In this document: positions 8,998 through 16,785 of the stretch, in pieces | Position numbering within the stretch: the first letter of the stretch is position 1 | How the letters are laid out: each line of letters opens with the position of its first letter | Origin: Clostridia bacterium | Lineage (GTDB): Bacteria; Bacillota; Clostridia; Christensenellales; CAG-138 | Reading direction: 5' to 3' | Assembly: GCA_017438865.1 (NCBI GenBank) | Contig: JAFRUN010000055.1 | Coordinates: forward strand, 1 to 56,302 | Length of the DNA stretch: 56,302 nucleotides | Program-made: the position numbers and the translations under genes | Notes under the pieces: generated by a model | The model's database searches: none | What the model saw: only the letters and a program-made list of their open reading frames with translations | Told to the model about the DNA's origin: nothing

Positions 8998-9792
8998 TCA
9001 CATCGTAAAGTCAAAGCCGATCAGCCGTCCCGCTTCATTGAAGCCGATCGCGCGGTACAGCGCGTTGCTGGGCGCGTAGCTCGTGTCGGCATAGAGCATG
9101 GTGCGTTCGCCGCGTTCGTGCGCGTCGGCGCAGACGGAGCTGACCAGCGCCTTCGCGTAGCCGCGTCCGCGATGATCCGCGTCGGTCACCACGGAGTTGA
9201 TGTAGGAAAGTCCGTCCGATCGCATCGTGACCTTTGTCAGCGCCACGATTGTACCGTTTATGCACCAGGCATATGCTTCCGGGCCGATGCAGAAATCGGT
9301 TCCGGCTGCGAGCCGCGCGCTTTCGGGGATCGGCTCTCTCGCCTGCTCGCCGAGCTGGGCAAGGAGCGTTCCGCACACGGCGGGATCGAGGTCCTTTGCG
9401 GGGACGCGCTCGCCCTCGGCGGAAAAGCGGTTCGGTTTTTCACAAAGATATGCGGTCAGCGGGAGCCGGCGCGCCGAGGGGAAGGGCAGGGCAAGCTCAA
9501 GATAGCGGACGAGCGACGCCCGTCCGATCACGCCCGCGAGGTTGTGCGCCTCTTTCAATACGCAGAGCGACGCGGCAAGCTCCGAAAGCGTTTCGCCGGA
9601 AACGCCCTTTCGCGTATAGATCCACGCGGGGAAGCCCTGTCCGGCGCGCACGAACAGCAGATCGGCTCCGTCGGACAGGCAAAGCGCGTCGGGCGCGCCC
9701 AGAAGCTGCCGCATTTTGCGGAACGTGATCTCTTCGGCGTCGTTCGAGAACGGAAACGCAAGGGCGTCCTCGCGGGTGATCATGCAGATCAT
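8998..9792 (-). CDS. GNAT-family N-acetyltransferase
   Basis: Protein of 264 residues. The C-terminal half is a GNAT fold with the acetyl-CoA loop in VVTDADHRGRGYAKALV (about residues 207-223) and the following YADTSYAPSNALYRAIGF. The N-terminal half lacks recognisable motifs and may be a second, degenerate GNAT or substrate domain. Substrate unknown. The ATG at 9792 has GGAGGG upstream; that binding site overlaps the end of the TrkA-C gene, so translation is likely coupled. Confidence 0.88.
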   Translation of the reverse strand: MICMITREDALAFPFSNDAEEITFRKMRQLLGAPDALCLSDGADLLFVRAGQGFPAWIYTRKGVSGETLSELAASLCVLKEAHNLAGVIGRASLVRYLELALPFPSARRLPLTAYLCEKPNRFSAEGERVPAKDLDPAVCGTLLAQLGEQAREPIPESARLAAGTDFCIGPEAYAWCINGTIVALTKVTMRSDGLSYINSVVTDADHRGRGYAKALVSSVCADAHERGERTMLYADTSYAPSNALYRAIGFNEAGRLIGFDFTM

Positions 9793-9795
9793 GCG

Positions 9796-10509
9796 TTATC
9801 CCTCCTCGGCGAAACGCTCCTTCGCCTCGAATACGGCGGAGATCGTTTTGTAGTCGCCGAACACGGTCAGCTTGTCGCCGGTCTCCATGATCGTCTTTGC
9901 ACCTGCGGGCACGGCTTTTTTGCCGGGTTTTTCGATCAGCATGACCATCAGATTCTGGTCCTGCCGGATTCCGGTCCTGGCAAGCGGCTTGTCGCGGAAC
10001 GCTTTCGGCACCTCGGCAAGCGTGACCTGCGCCACGGAATCCTCGCCGATATTATCCAGAAGAAGCAGGGTGTTGATGCCTTTGGTATTTGTAAACCGTC
10101 CGGCAAGGCGCTCAATGATGCGGTCGCCCCATGCGCGGATCTTCGGTACACGCATGAATACGATGATCACGACGGCGGCGATGACGGGGATCAGAATACT
10201 GAACAGGTTGGAGGGCCGTTCGAGGTCGATCGAAACGAGGACGTTGATCATGGTCGATACGATCGTGATGTTGAACACGTATCCGAACAGCATCGTGATG
10301 CGCGCGAGCCGCCGGCGGGACTTGCTTGTGAGCAGAAGCTCGCTTTCGCGCGTGGTGAAGCCGCAGCCGGTGAGCAGCGATACGACCTGGAACCGCGCTT
10401 TTTCGGCGGGCAGTCCCGTAAAGCGGAACAGCATGGTGAACAGATCCGATATCACCCAGTATACGAGAATGACCAGCGAAAACAGCGTTAGCGCAAGGTA
10501 AATATTCAT
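9796..10509 (-). CDS. Membrane protein with TrkA-C (RCK_C) domain
   Basis: Protein of 237 residues. Hydrophobic helices lie at about 2-24, 70-92 and 100-122, then a TrkA-C-like ligand domain at about 155-232 (TLAEVPKAF..KPLARTGIRQ, GAKTIMETGDKLTVFGDYKTI). RCK_C domains bind ions or nucleotides such as c-di-AMP in K+ and other transporters. No pore helix or TrkH selectivity sequence is present, so it may be a sensor or regulatory membrane subunit. First gene of a two-gene unit with the GNAT. Confidence 0.82.
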   Translation of the reverse strand: MNIYLALTLFSLVILVYWVISDLFTMLFRFTGLPAEKARFQVVSLLTGCGFTTRESELLLTSKSRRRLARITMLFGYVFNITIVSTMINVLVSIDLERPSNLFSILIPVIAAVVIIVFMRVPKIRAWGDRIIERLAGRFTNTKGINTLLLLDNIGEDSVAQVTLAEVPKAFRDKPLARTGIRQDQNLMVMLIEKPGKKAVPAGAKTIMETGDKLTVFGDYKTISAVFEAKERFAEEG

Positions 10510-10550
10510 GATCCTCTGTCCCTTCGACGCGTCTCTGCACGTTTTTCTTT

Positions 10551-10579
10551 ATTCTATCACGGATCGGACGCGTTCGCAA
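10551..10579 (-). promoter_or_regulatory. Sigma-A promoter for the TrkA-C/GNAT pair
   Basis: Minus strand TTGCGA (10574-10579), 17-base spacer, TAGAAT (10551-10556), about 40 bases before the start at 10509. Confidence 0.6.
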
Positions 10580-10614
10580 TCGGATCGGGACATCGTTTAC
10601 GCTTTTTTCATGCG

Positions 10615-10643
10615 TTGCGAAACATACGATAACGTGCTATACT
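10615..10643 (+). promoter_or_regulatory. Sigma-A promoter for the phosphoesterase lipoprotein
   Basis: TTGCGA (10615-10620), 17-base spacer, TATACT (10638-10643), 26 bases before the start at 10670. Confidence 0.7.
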
Positions 10644-10669
10644 GTTATGAATGATTTGGAGGAACGGTT

Positions 10670-11743
10670 ATGCGAAAGAACCTGCGTCTCATCTGCCTGC
10701 TTCTTGTCATGCTGCTGCTGTTCGGCTGCGGCGGCGCGGCAAAGCCGGAAGAAACGGCCGAAGCGCCGGCAGCGCCGACAGCCCCGCCGGAAACGCCCGC
10801 CGAGGAAACGGTTGTGGATGTGAAGGCGCCGGAAACGGAGCTTCCCACGCTGCCGCCGACGCCGAGTCCCACGCCGACGCCCACGCCCACGCCGACGCCG
10901 ACGCCGAGTCCCACGCCCGTTCCGACGCCGTTCGGGATCCTGTGGCTGCCCGACACGCAGGGACTTGCGTTCTCGTATCCGGAAAAGCTCAAGGCGCTCG
11001 GCAAGGAGATCGCGGACCGGCGCGAGCCGGAGCATCTTGTCGCCGTCGTGCATACCGGCGATATCGTCGACAACGGATTCAAGGACTGGGAGTGGGACAA
11101 TTTCGATCTGTGCCTCTCCGCGTTTGCAGACGATCTGCCGTTCTATCCGGTCGCGGGCAACCATGATCTCGGCGTGAAGCTGCAGAAATACACCGCCTAT
11201 CTCAAGCGCCCGTTTCTGAAGCTGCTGCCGCAGGATCAGATGTATGAGGGCGGAAAGATGTTTTATGTCGTGATCCATGCGGGCGGCGTCGATCTGCTGC
11301 TGCTGTGCGTGGGCTGGGACGCCGGGAAATCGAAGGCGGAGCGCGAGTGGATCGACTCGGTCTTCGCGCAGATCCCGGATATGCCCTGCATTCTTGCCAC
11401 ACACGGGTTTTTGAAGCCGGACGGCACGGTGTTCCCGAACTCGCGGTATCTTGAAAACAACATCGTCGCAAAATACCCGAGCGTCCGGCTGGTGATCTGC
11501 GGACATTCGCGCCAGTCCTCGATGGCGGCGCATACCTTCGACGACGACGGCGACGGCACGCCGGAGCGCACGGTCAACATGCTGATGCTGAACCGGCAGA
11601 CGAGCTCGTATGCGTACCGCGTACTGCTGTTCGATCCGGTTTCGCGGTCGATCGAGGTCCGCACCTACGGGCTCGGCAAGAGCGAGATGATGCAAAAAGA
11701 CGACGCGTATCCGTTGAGCTTCACGCTGGACAACGCATTCTGA
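10670..11743 (+). CDS. Metallophosphoesterase lipoprotein
   Basis: Surface lipoprotein of 357 residues. The signal peptide has a lipobox LLFGC (Cys20). An Ala/Pro/Glu-rich stretch and a run of PT repeats (about 60-87) form a wall-spanning linker. A calcineurin-like phosphoesterase domain follows, with metal-binding motifs DTQG, HTGDIVDNG, AGNHD and CGH. The Gln in place of His in the first motif is typical of one subgroup of these enzymes. Substrate unknown. GGAGG precedes ATG 10670. It converges with the phage module, separated by a bidirectional terminator. Confidence 0.9.
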   Translation: MRKNLRLICLLLVMLLLFGCGGAAKPEETAEAPAAPTAPPETPAEETVVDVKAPETELPTLPPTPSPTPTPTPTPTPTPSPTPVPTPFGILWLPDTQGLAFSYPEKLKALGKEIADRREPEHLVAVVHTGDIVDNGFKDWEWDNFDLCLSAFADDLPFYPVAGNHDLGVKLQKYTAYLKRPFLKLLPQDQMYEGGKMFYVVIHAGGVDLLLLCVGWDAGKSKAEREWIDSVFAQIPDMPCILATHGFLKPDGTVFPNSRYLENNIVAKYPSVRLVICGHSRQSSMAAHTFDDDGDGTPERTVNMLMLNRQTSSYAYRVLLFDPVSRSIEVRTYGLGKSEMMQKDDAYPLSFTLDNAF

Positions 11744-11749
11744 ACAAAC

Positions 11750-11788
11750 GCAAACAAAAAAAGCCGCTTACGCGGCTTTTTTGTTTGC
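11750..11788. terminator. Strong bidirectional terminator at the phage-module end
   Basis: Extended inverted repeat running from 11750 to 11788 with GCCGC/GCGGC core, TTAC loop and flanking A and T tracts. It closes both the lipoprotein gene (plus) and the phage operon (minus). Confidence 0.9.
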
Positions 11789-11790
11789 GC

Positions 11791-12630
11791 TCAGGCGGGG
11801 AAGCTCCGCTTCAGCTTTGCAAACGCTTCGGGACCGAGACTGTAAAGGATCTCGCTGCGCAGCTTGAGGTAGCCGGGATCGCTGCGGTTATAGAGCCGCG
11901 CGCGCTCGGACGGGTTCATCCGCGCAAGCGCGTTCGCGACGGCGTTGTAACTCGTTTTCGGGGCGTTCTCCTGCGCGCTCAGGAGCTTTTCCGCCATCGA
12001 GCCGTTCGCCGCGGCCGTCGTGCCGCCTGCTCTGCCGCCGCTGCGTCCGCCGCCCGCAAGATACGACCGGTACAGCGCCTGCGCGGAACTCATCGCCTTT
12101 TCGCGGGCGCGGTTGATCTGTTCGGCGTTGAACTGATCGACTTCGAGCTTCGTCTTCTGCTGCTCCTTCATCGCGTCGTACAGGTGTCCGGCGAGCGTCG
12201 AGGAATAATCGCTCTCGATCGTGTCCACGTCGCGCGCTTCGTCGCGCAGCTGACGGCTCTTCACGTCCGAGAGATAGGTGCTTTGTCCCATGCCGCGCGA
12301 CCACGCGTCGGCGTCGAGCTCGGCGTTGATCCTGCCCGTCTGCTCCCGACGGCTCTGGATCGCCTGCTCATAGGCGGGGCGGAGCCAGTTGCGGATCGTT
12401 TCGGACAGGACCTCCTCGGAGAGCGGCTCGAATTCGACGGTTTCGGGCATATAGTGCTGCAGCATCTGCTGAAAGACGGATTCAAACGAGGGGATCTTCG
12501 CCTGCGATCCGCCCCCGTATCCGGATCCGCCCGCGCCGCCGGCGGTCGTCTGCCGTTCGTTCTCCTTTTTTGCGGAGAGGCGGTCGAGACGGATCGGCGG
12601 CGTCCAGGGTTTGATAGGTAGTCTGATCAT
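11791..12630 (-). CDS. Phage-module protein of unknown function, helical
   Basis: Last gene of the capsid module, 279 residues. The start at 12630 has AAGGAG upstream. The N-terminal tail (about 1-45) is disordered and Gly-rich; residues 50-215 look strongly helical and charged (YEQAIQSRREQTGRINAELD; AMKEQQKTKLEVDQ); a second Gly/Ala-rich linker follows; the C-terminal helix carries NPSERARLYNRSDPGYLKL. No known family is recognised. Position and helical, linker-rich composition would fit an internal or ejection protein of a short-tailed virion, but this is inference. Confidence 0.72.
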   Translation of the reverse strand: MIRLPIKPWTPPIRLDRLSAKKENERQTTAGGAGGSGYGGGSQAKIPSFESVFQQMLQHYMPETVEFEPLSEEVLSETIRNWLRPAYEQAIQSRREQTGRINAELDADAWSRGMGQSTYLSDVKSRQLRDEARDVDTIESDYSSTLAGHLYDAMKEQQKTKLEVDQFNAEQINRAREKAMSSAQALYRSYLAGGGRSGGRAGGTTAAANGSMAEKLLSAQENAPKTSYNAVANALARMNPSERARLYNRSDPGYLKLRSEILYSLGPEAFAKLKRSFPA

Positions 12631-12634
12631 GTGG

Positions 12635-12832
12635 TTATTCTCCTTCCGTATGTTCGGCAAAAGCCGATTCGAGTTCCAGGAGCTTGTTGTAAAGAAGCTC
12701 CAGATTCTGGTTCAGATTGTTTTCGTTCTGCGAGACGCCGGAATCGTAGGTGTCGCGGTCGATCGCCGCGGACGGCATCCGTCCGAGATAGACCGGAAAC
12801 AGCGCCTGCATGCCGGTTGCTTTGTACGCCAT
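12635..12832 (-). CDS. Small phage-module protein
   Basis: Protein of 65 residues, start with GGAGGCGA upstream. The sequence begins MAYKATGMQALFPVYLGRMP and ends in an acidic amphipathic helix (NLNQNLELLYNKLLELESAF) that could form a coiled coil. It sits four bases before the 279-residue gene and eleven bases after the propeller gene, inside the same transcript. Not recognised; probably a structural or assembly accessory. Confidence 0.65.
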   Translation of the reverse strand: MAYKATGMQALFPVYLGRMPSAAIDRDTYDSGVSQNENNLNQNLELLYNKLLELESAFAEHTEGE

Positions 12833-12843
12833 CGTTCGCCTCC

Positions 12844-14274
12844 TTATCCGGGCCGCTTCTGCTGATCGCAGAGCAGCGTCACCGGCGCGTCGAGCGTAAA
12901 CGGCTGACCGTTGACGGAGCTGAACCGGAGCCGGAACACGCGTCCGACGCCGCGCAGCGGGATCTCCGTGACGGAGAACGGCGTAGAGGACAGGCGGATG
13001 CTCGTTTCATACACGCCGCCGTCCGCATCGACGCGCACGGCAAGGTTGCCTTCGCCGCTTGCGGTCAGCCGCAGAAGCGTCTTGTTCACGTCCTTTCGGC
13101 CGAGATCCATCGCGGGCGTCGTCCACCACGCATCGATCGGCGCGCCGTCGTATCGGCTGCTGTTGTCGAACGCGACGAGCTTTCCGGCGTCCGTCAGCAT
13201 ATACAGCACGCCGTGGACGGTACACAGATCGACGGGGCAGAAGCCCTTTCGGAGCATGAACCGGTCGCGCGGGATGTCGTATTCGACCAGCGTGTCGTTA
13301 TACGGCGCGTCGTAGCGCGAACGGATCGCGAAATACAGCGTGTCGTCGCAGGCGGCGGCGCGCGCATACCCGAGGTTCGCAAATTTCAGAAGCGGCTCGA
13401 GCGCGCGGAACGCCGGGCTTTTGCGCACGGTCTGTCCGTCGTAAAAGCACAGCCCGCCGTCGGTCAGAAAGAACAGCCGGTCGGTATAGCGCACGCAGGC
13501 GGTGTGCAGCGGCTGGCGGAACGACGCGTCGACGACGATGATCCGGTAGTTTCCCGGACGGTCGCCCAGAAGCCGGTACAGCGAGTCGCGCTTGAAGATC
13601 AGAAGCTGGTTCGACAGCGCGAACAGTCCCGTGATCGGATCGTCGTCCACGCCGACGTCGACAAAGCCGCCGGAGACGTTTTCGCTCGCCTCGTCGCTGC
13701 GCCAGTCGTCGATCGTTCTGCCGCCGCCGGGCGCCTTGCTCCAGTAGAGACGGCTCGGCGATGCGGGATCGCCGGCGGTGAACAGCCGTCCGAAGTACAG
13801 CTCCGCAAAGCTCACATACTTATCCGACAGCTTTTCCGCGGAGCCGAACGGTTCGATCCGGTCGGTCGCGGCGTCGAATGTGATCATCGGCTCGGTCCCG
13901 CAGGCGATCAGAAGGCGGTCTGCCGTCCCGATGCGCACCCTGAGAAAATCCATGCTTTCGCCCATGACGCCGTTTGTGAACTGATACAGCGTGCGCCACA
14001 GGTGCGCGTTTTCGTCGTAGAGATACAGCACGTCCTGCGCCGCGGCGAGATACCGGTTCCCGAGCTCGGTCGTGTAGACGTACATCCGTTCGAGCGACCG
14101 TTCCGCCTCCACCGGCTCCGGCATCACGCGGGAAAAGCCCGAAGCGGTGCGGAGCGCGCCGGAGCGCGTGTCGAGATTGCAGGCGTCCGGACTCATATCG
14201 GGCTTCAGAAGTCCTTCGCACAGATCCATGCGTATGCCGCCGAACGACGGCAGCGATACGGTCTGATATGCCAT
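12844..14274 (-). CDS. Beta-propeller-like phage neck/plug protein
   Basis: Protein of 476 residues. Repeated short strands with the pattern YL..A....LYLYDE, RLLIACGTEPMITFD, LLIFKRDSLYRLLG, RLFFLTDGGLCFYDG and LYFAIRSRY suggest a beta-propeller. Such proteins act as packaged-DNA stabilisation or plug factors at the portal of short-tailed phages (P22 gp10-like role). Homology is inferred from architecture and gene order, not proven. It follows the adaptor gene by 13 bases. RBS AAGGAGG. Confidence 0.7.
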   Translation of the reverse strand: MAYQTVSLPSFGGIRMDLCEGLLKPDMSPDACNLDTRSGALRTASGFSRVMPEPVEAERSLERMYVYTTELGNRYLAAAQDVLYLYDENAHLWRTLYQFTNGVMGESMDFLRVRIGTADRLLIACGTEPMITFDAATDRIEPFGSAEKLSDKYVSFAELYFGRLFTAGDPASPSRLYWSKAPGGGRTIDDWRSDEASENVSGGFVDVGVDDDPITGLFALSNQLLIFKRDSLYRLLGDRPGNYRIIVVDASFRQPLHTACVRYTDRLFFLTDGGLCFYDGQTVRKSPAFRALEPLLKFANLGYARAAACDDTLYFAIRSRYDAPYNDTLVEYDIPRDRFMLRKGFCPVDLCTVHGVLYMLTDAGKLVAFDNSSRYDGAPIDAWWTTPAMDLGRKDVNKTLLRLTASGEGNLAVRVDADGGVYETSIRLSSTPFSVTEIPLRGVGRVFRLRFSSVNGQPFTLDAPVTLLCDQQKRPG

Positions 14275-14287
14275 AGACGCCTCCTTT

Positions 14288-14842
14288 CTACCGGCGGTTG
14301 ATGATCTGATAATCGGTCGGCTCGTCGAAGTCGAGCTTCAGACGGCGCTTGCGCGTTTCGTACAGCGACATCGCCGAGGACGCGTGATTCAGTCCCTGCG
14401 CGTCGTTCAGCATACAGAAACGGCCGACCATATACAGCACGATCAGCGGATGACAGGCGGCGGGCAGCTCCGGCTCGTCGTCGTCTTCGGCCAGCGTTTT
14501 CGGAAGGATGCGGTACACGACGGTCATCGGTCCGTCCGGCACGCCGGGCACGCGAAGCGTGTTCGTATCCGCGCCGTAATAAAACGGGATGCGCATGCCG
14601 CCGCGTTCCGTGCCGAGCACCTTTCCGACGGCATACGGCAGCGCGGTCAGATCGAGCGCGCCGTTCATAAGCGGCAGCGGATCGCGCCGCCAGGGACGAA
14701 AGGTCTCGTAAAGGTCGATCACCGCTTCGTTCGCAAACCGCAGCAGTTTCTCCTGCCAGAGCGGCAGTTCCGCGCAATCGTCCGGATGATCCAGCTCGCC
14801 GAGCGCGCTTTCGATAAGTTCACGGACGGTCACGGCGATCAC
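14288..14842 (-). CDS. Phage neck/tail adaptor-like protein
   Basis: Protein of 184 residues with a helical start (VRELIESALGELD...WQEKLLRFANEAVIDLYETF), a central beta region and a helical end (HPLIVLYMVGRFCMLNDAQGLNHA). This is the layout of phage adaptor proteins that sit under the portal. The start is a GTG at 14842 overlapping the previous stop (GTGA), an unusual start for this module that implies coupled translation. Confidence 0.7.
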   Translation of the reverse strand: MIAVTVRELIESALGELDHPDDCAELPLWQEKLLRFANEAVIDLYETFRPWRRDPLPLMNGALDLTALPYAVGKVLGTERGGMRIPFYYGADTNTLRVPGVPDGPMTVVYRILPKTLAEDDDEPELPAACHPLIVLYMVGRFCMLNDAQGLNHASSAMSLYETRKRRLKLDFDEPTDYQIINRR

Positions 14843-15084
14843 CCGAGCTTTCTGCCGCCGACCGCGGAATACGCGTCCGTTGCGCGGCTGCCCGCAAGAA
14901 GGTCCCTGCGGCTTTCGGCAATGATGCGCGCGATGCGGCGGGGGACGGACACAAGCTGATCGGTCGGGATCCGGAAGTTCACGCCGTTCAGCGCGCCCTC
15001 GAGATACGCGCCCGTGCCGTCGGAGGGAAGATAGACGGAGACGTGCTCCTCGTTTTCGGTTCTGGTTTTTTGCTTTGTATTCAT
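14839..15084 (-). CDS. Small phage-module protein after the capsid gene
   Basis: Protein of 81 residues with AAAGGAG upstream. A charged N-terminal tail is followed by a small basic domain (YLEGALNGVNFRIPTDQLVSV; RRIARIIAESRRDLLAG). Proteins of this size and place after the capsid gene are often capsid decoration or neck accessories; no family is recognised. It overlaps the adaptor gene by four bases. Confidence 0.65.
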   Translation of the reverse strand: MNTKQKTRTENEEHVSVYLPSDGTGAYLEGALNGVNFRIPTDQLVSVPRRIARIIAESRRDLLAGSRATDAYSAVGGRKLG

Positions 15085-15105
15085 CGGGTTAGCTCCTTTC
15101 TTTTG

Positions 15106-15132
15106 CCCGGGGAAGGGCGTTCCTTCCCCGGG
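15106..15132 (-). promoter_or_regulatory. Strong stem-loop after the capsid gene
   Basis: Perfect 11-base GC-rich stem (15106-15116 with 15122-15132), five-base loop, directly past the capsid stop on the minus strand and without a T-tract. It looks like an mRNA-stabilising or attenuating element rather than a full terminator. Confidence 0.6.
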
Positions 15133-15138
15133 ACCGGT

Positions 15139-16347
15139 TTACTTCGAGACCGTGTGCTCGATGCGCACGATCCAGAGCGGGTTCAGGACCTTCGCGGCGT
15201 ACGCGGCGACCTTTGCGCCGACGGTCGCGCGCTGGTTCAGCGGATCGCCGCTGCCTTCGCTGCCGTGGGGCTTGATGATCGTTTCCATCGTGCCGGAGCC
15301 GTCGACGTCGATGACGCCGTATGCGTCCGCGCCGAAGACCAGCGTCGCATGGACGTCGTACTGATGCTTTCCGTCGATGAACGCGCCGGCGTCGTTCGTC
15401 CAGACGGTTGCGCCGACCGAATAGGTGACCGATTCATCGACGGTCAGCGTGCACGTTTCGCGGTCGAAGGAACGGATCGTCAGCTCCTGCTCGTTGAGGA
15501 AGATCGGGTTGTCCGGGGTGGACAGATAGCGGATCTGATCCTCGGTCAGGAACGTGCGCAGCGGGATCGCGTGCGTCGACGTCGCCGACGCCTGCCGCAC
15601 GAGCTGACAAACGCTCTGACGGTAGACCTTCGCTTCGGTCGATTCGACGAACACGACGCCGAACAGACGGCCGATCTCGCCGGAATAGATCTGCTCCGCG
15701 TTGCTGTACTTGCTGACGTCCTGCCACAGCGGATCGTTCTGTAGATCATAGGTCGCGTCCGGCGAGCAGATGCACACAAAGTGCGGACGGCGCACGGAGC
15801 CGTCTTCGGCGGAGGTGAACATGCGCGCCTTGTTCTTCTTCAGCGTGCGGACCGCCTTGCGGATCTCGTCCACGGTGAGCACGGCGCTGCCGTCCAGCTC
15901 GTCGCGGTAGTCGTGTCCGTTCGCGTACTGCACGTTGGTCGTCGCGCACATCGCGTCGCGGGTGACCCATTCGATCACGGTGCCGAGCTGTTCGCCCAGA
16001 AGCTCCGCGGAGTCCGCGAGCACTTCGTCGTAGGCGGTGAGGTCCAGAAGGTCGCTGACCTCGACGTATGCGCCGTACTGACTGACCTCCGCTTCCACGT
16101 TGGACTGCGTCAGCGACTGTCCGTTCGGAGTCACGCCCTCCTCGAGCGTCAGCGATTCGACGTCGGGCGTGAAGAGCTCGTATTTGCGGAACTCCACGCG
16201 CTTGCCGCCGTGCCGCGGGATGCTGCGCTTCTGACCGAAGCTCGCGTGGACGAGACGCGTCTTTGCGGTCTCCAGGAGCTTCTTGTCATAGAACTGTTTG
16301 TTGAAATAGGTGTTTTCCAGGGTGTTCAGAGTGGTATTGATTGCCAT
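15139..16347 (-). CDS. N4-gp56-family major capsid protein
   Basis: Protein of 402 residues. The N-terminus MAINTTLNTLENTYFNKQFYD, the segment KRSIPRHGGKRVEFRKYELF...SLTLEEGVTPNGQSLT and the following QYGAYVEVSDLLDLTAYDEVL are characteristic of the N4-gp56 family of HK97-fold major capsid proteins. The C-terminal part carries TVGAKVAAYAAKVLNPLWIVRIEH, also typical. It has a very strong ribosome binding site (AAAGGAGGAAG) and a stem-loop after the stop, as expected for the most abundant virion protein. No truncation. Confidence 0.92.
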   Translation of the reverse strand: MAINTTLNTLENTYFNKQFYDKKLLETAKTRLVHASFGQKRSIPRHGGKRVEFRKYELFTPDVESLTLEEGVTPNGQSLTQSNVEAEVSQYGAYVEVSDLLDLTAYDEVLADSAELLGEQLGTVIEWVTRDAMCATTNVQYANGHDYRDELDGSAVLTVDEIRKAVRTLKKNKARMFTSAEDGSVRRPHFVCICSPDATYDLQNDPLWQDVSKYSNAEQIYSGEIGRLFGVVFVESTEAKVYRQSVCQLVRQASATSTHAIPLRTFLTEDQIRYLSTPDNPIFLNEQELTIRSFDRETCTLTVDESVTYSVGATVWTNDAGAFIDGKHQYDVHATLVFGADAYGVIDVDGSGTMETIIKPHGSEGSGDPLNQRATVGAKVAAYAAKVLNPLWIVRIEHTVSK

Positions 16348-16359
16348 AGCTTCCTCCTT

Positions 16360-16782
16360 TTAAATATGGACTCGTTTGCCGTTGTGCGCGGCGTTTCTGT
16401 ACTGTCTCTCAAGCGCCGAAAACGCTTCCTTCGACATGGACATATAGTCCGGCGCGGGCGCGACCGCACGGTCGCCGCGCTGGGATTTCGGCAGCGCGCT
16501 GCGGCTTCTCGCCTGCTCGCTCATACGCGTTTTTACGCTGTTCTCGGCTTCATCGGCGCGCTTTTCCGCGACGTAAATACGCACGGCGGCCTTCGGCTCG
16601 AATTCGCTGAGAAGCTCCGCGAACGCGCGGTCCTGCGTCGCTTCAACGAGATCGAACGCTTCGGGCAGCTCGCCGTTCTGTTCCATCTCGACGAGCACCT
16701 CGGCGGCCTCGATGAACGGATTTTCCGCTTCGGTTCCGACCGGCTCGTTTTCGACGGGCGTCTCTTTCTTTTTGAAGATCAT
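16360..16782 (-). CDS. Phage scaffold protein
   Basis: Acidic, helical protein of 140 residues between portal and capsid genes, the classic place of a scaffold. Glu/Ala-rich helices (FIEAAEVLVEMEQNGELPEAF; AVRIYVAEKRADEAEN) and a basic, likely disordered C-terminal end (SRSALPKSQRGDRAV ... AHNGKRVHI) match capsid-binding tails of scaffolds. GGAGGT ribosome binding site. Confidence 0.75.
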   Translation of the reverse strand: MIFKKKETPVENEPVGTEAENPFIEAAEVLVEMEQNGELPEAFDLVEATQDRAFAELLSEFEPKAAVRIYVAEKRADEAENSVKTRMSEQARSRSALPKSQRGDRAVAPAPDYMSMSKEAFSALERQYRNAAHNGKRVHI

Positions 16783-16785
16783 AGT

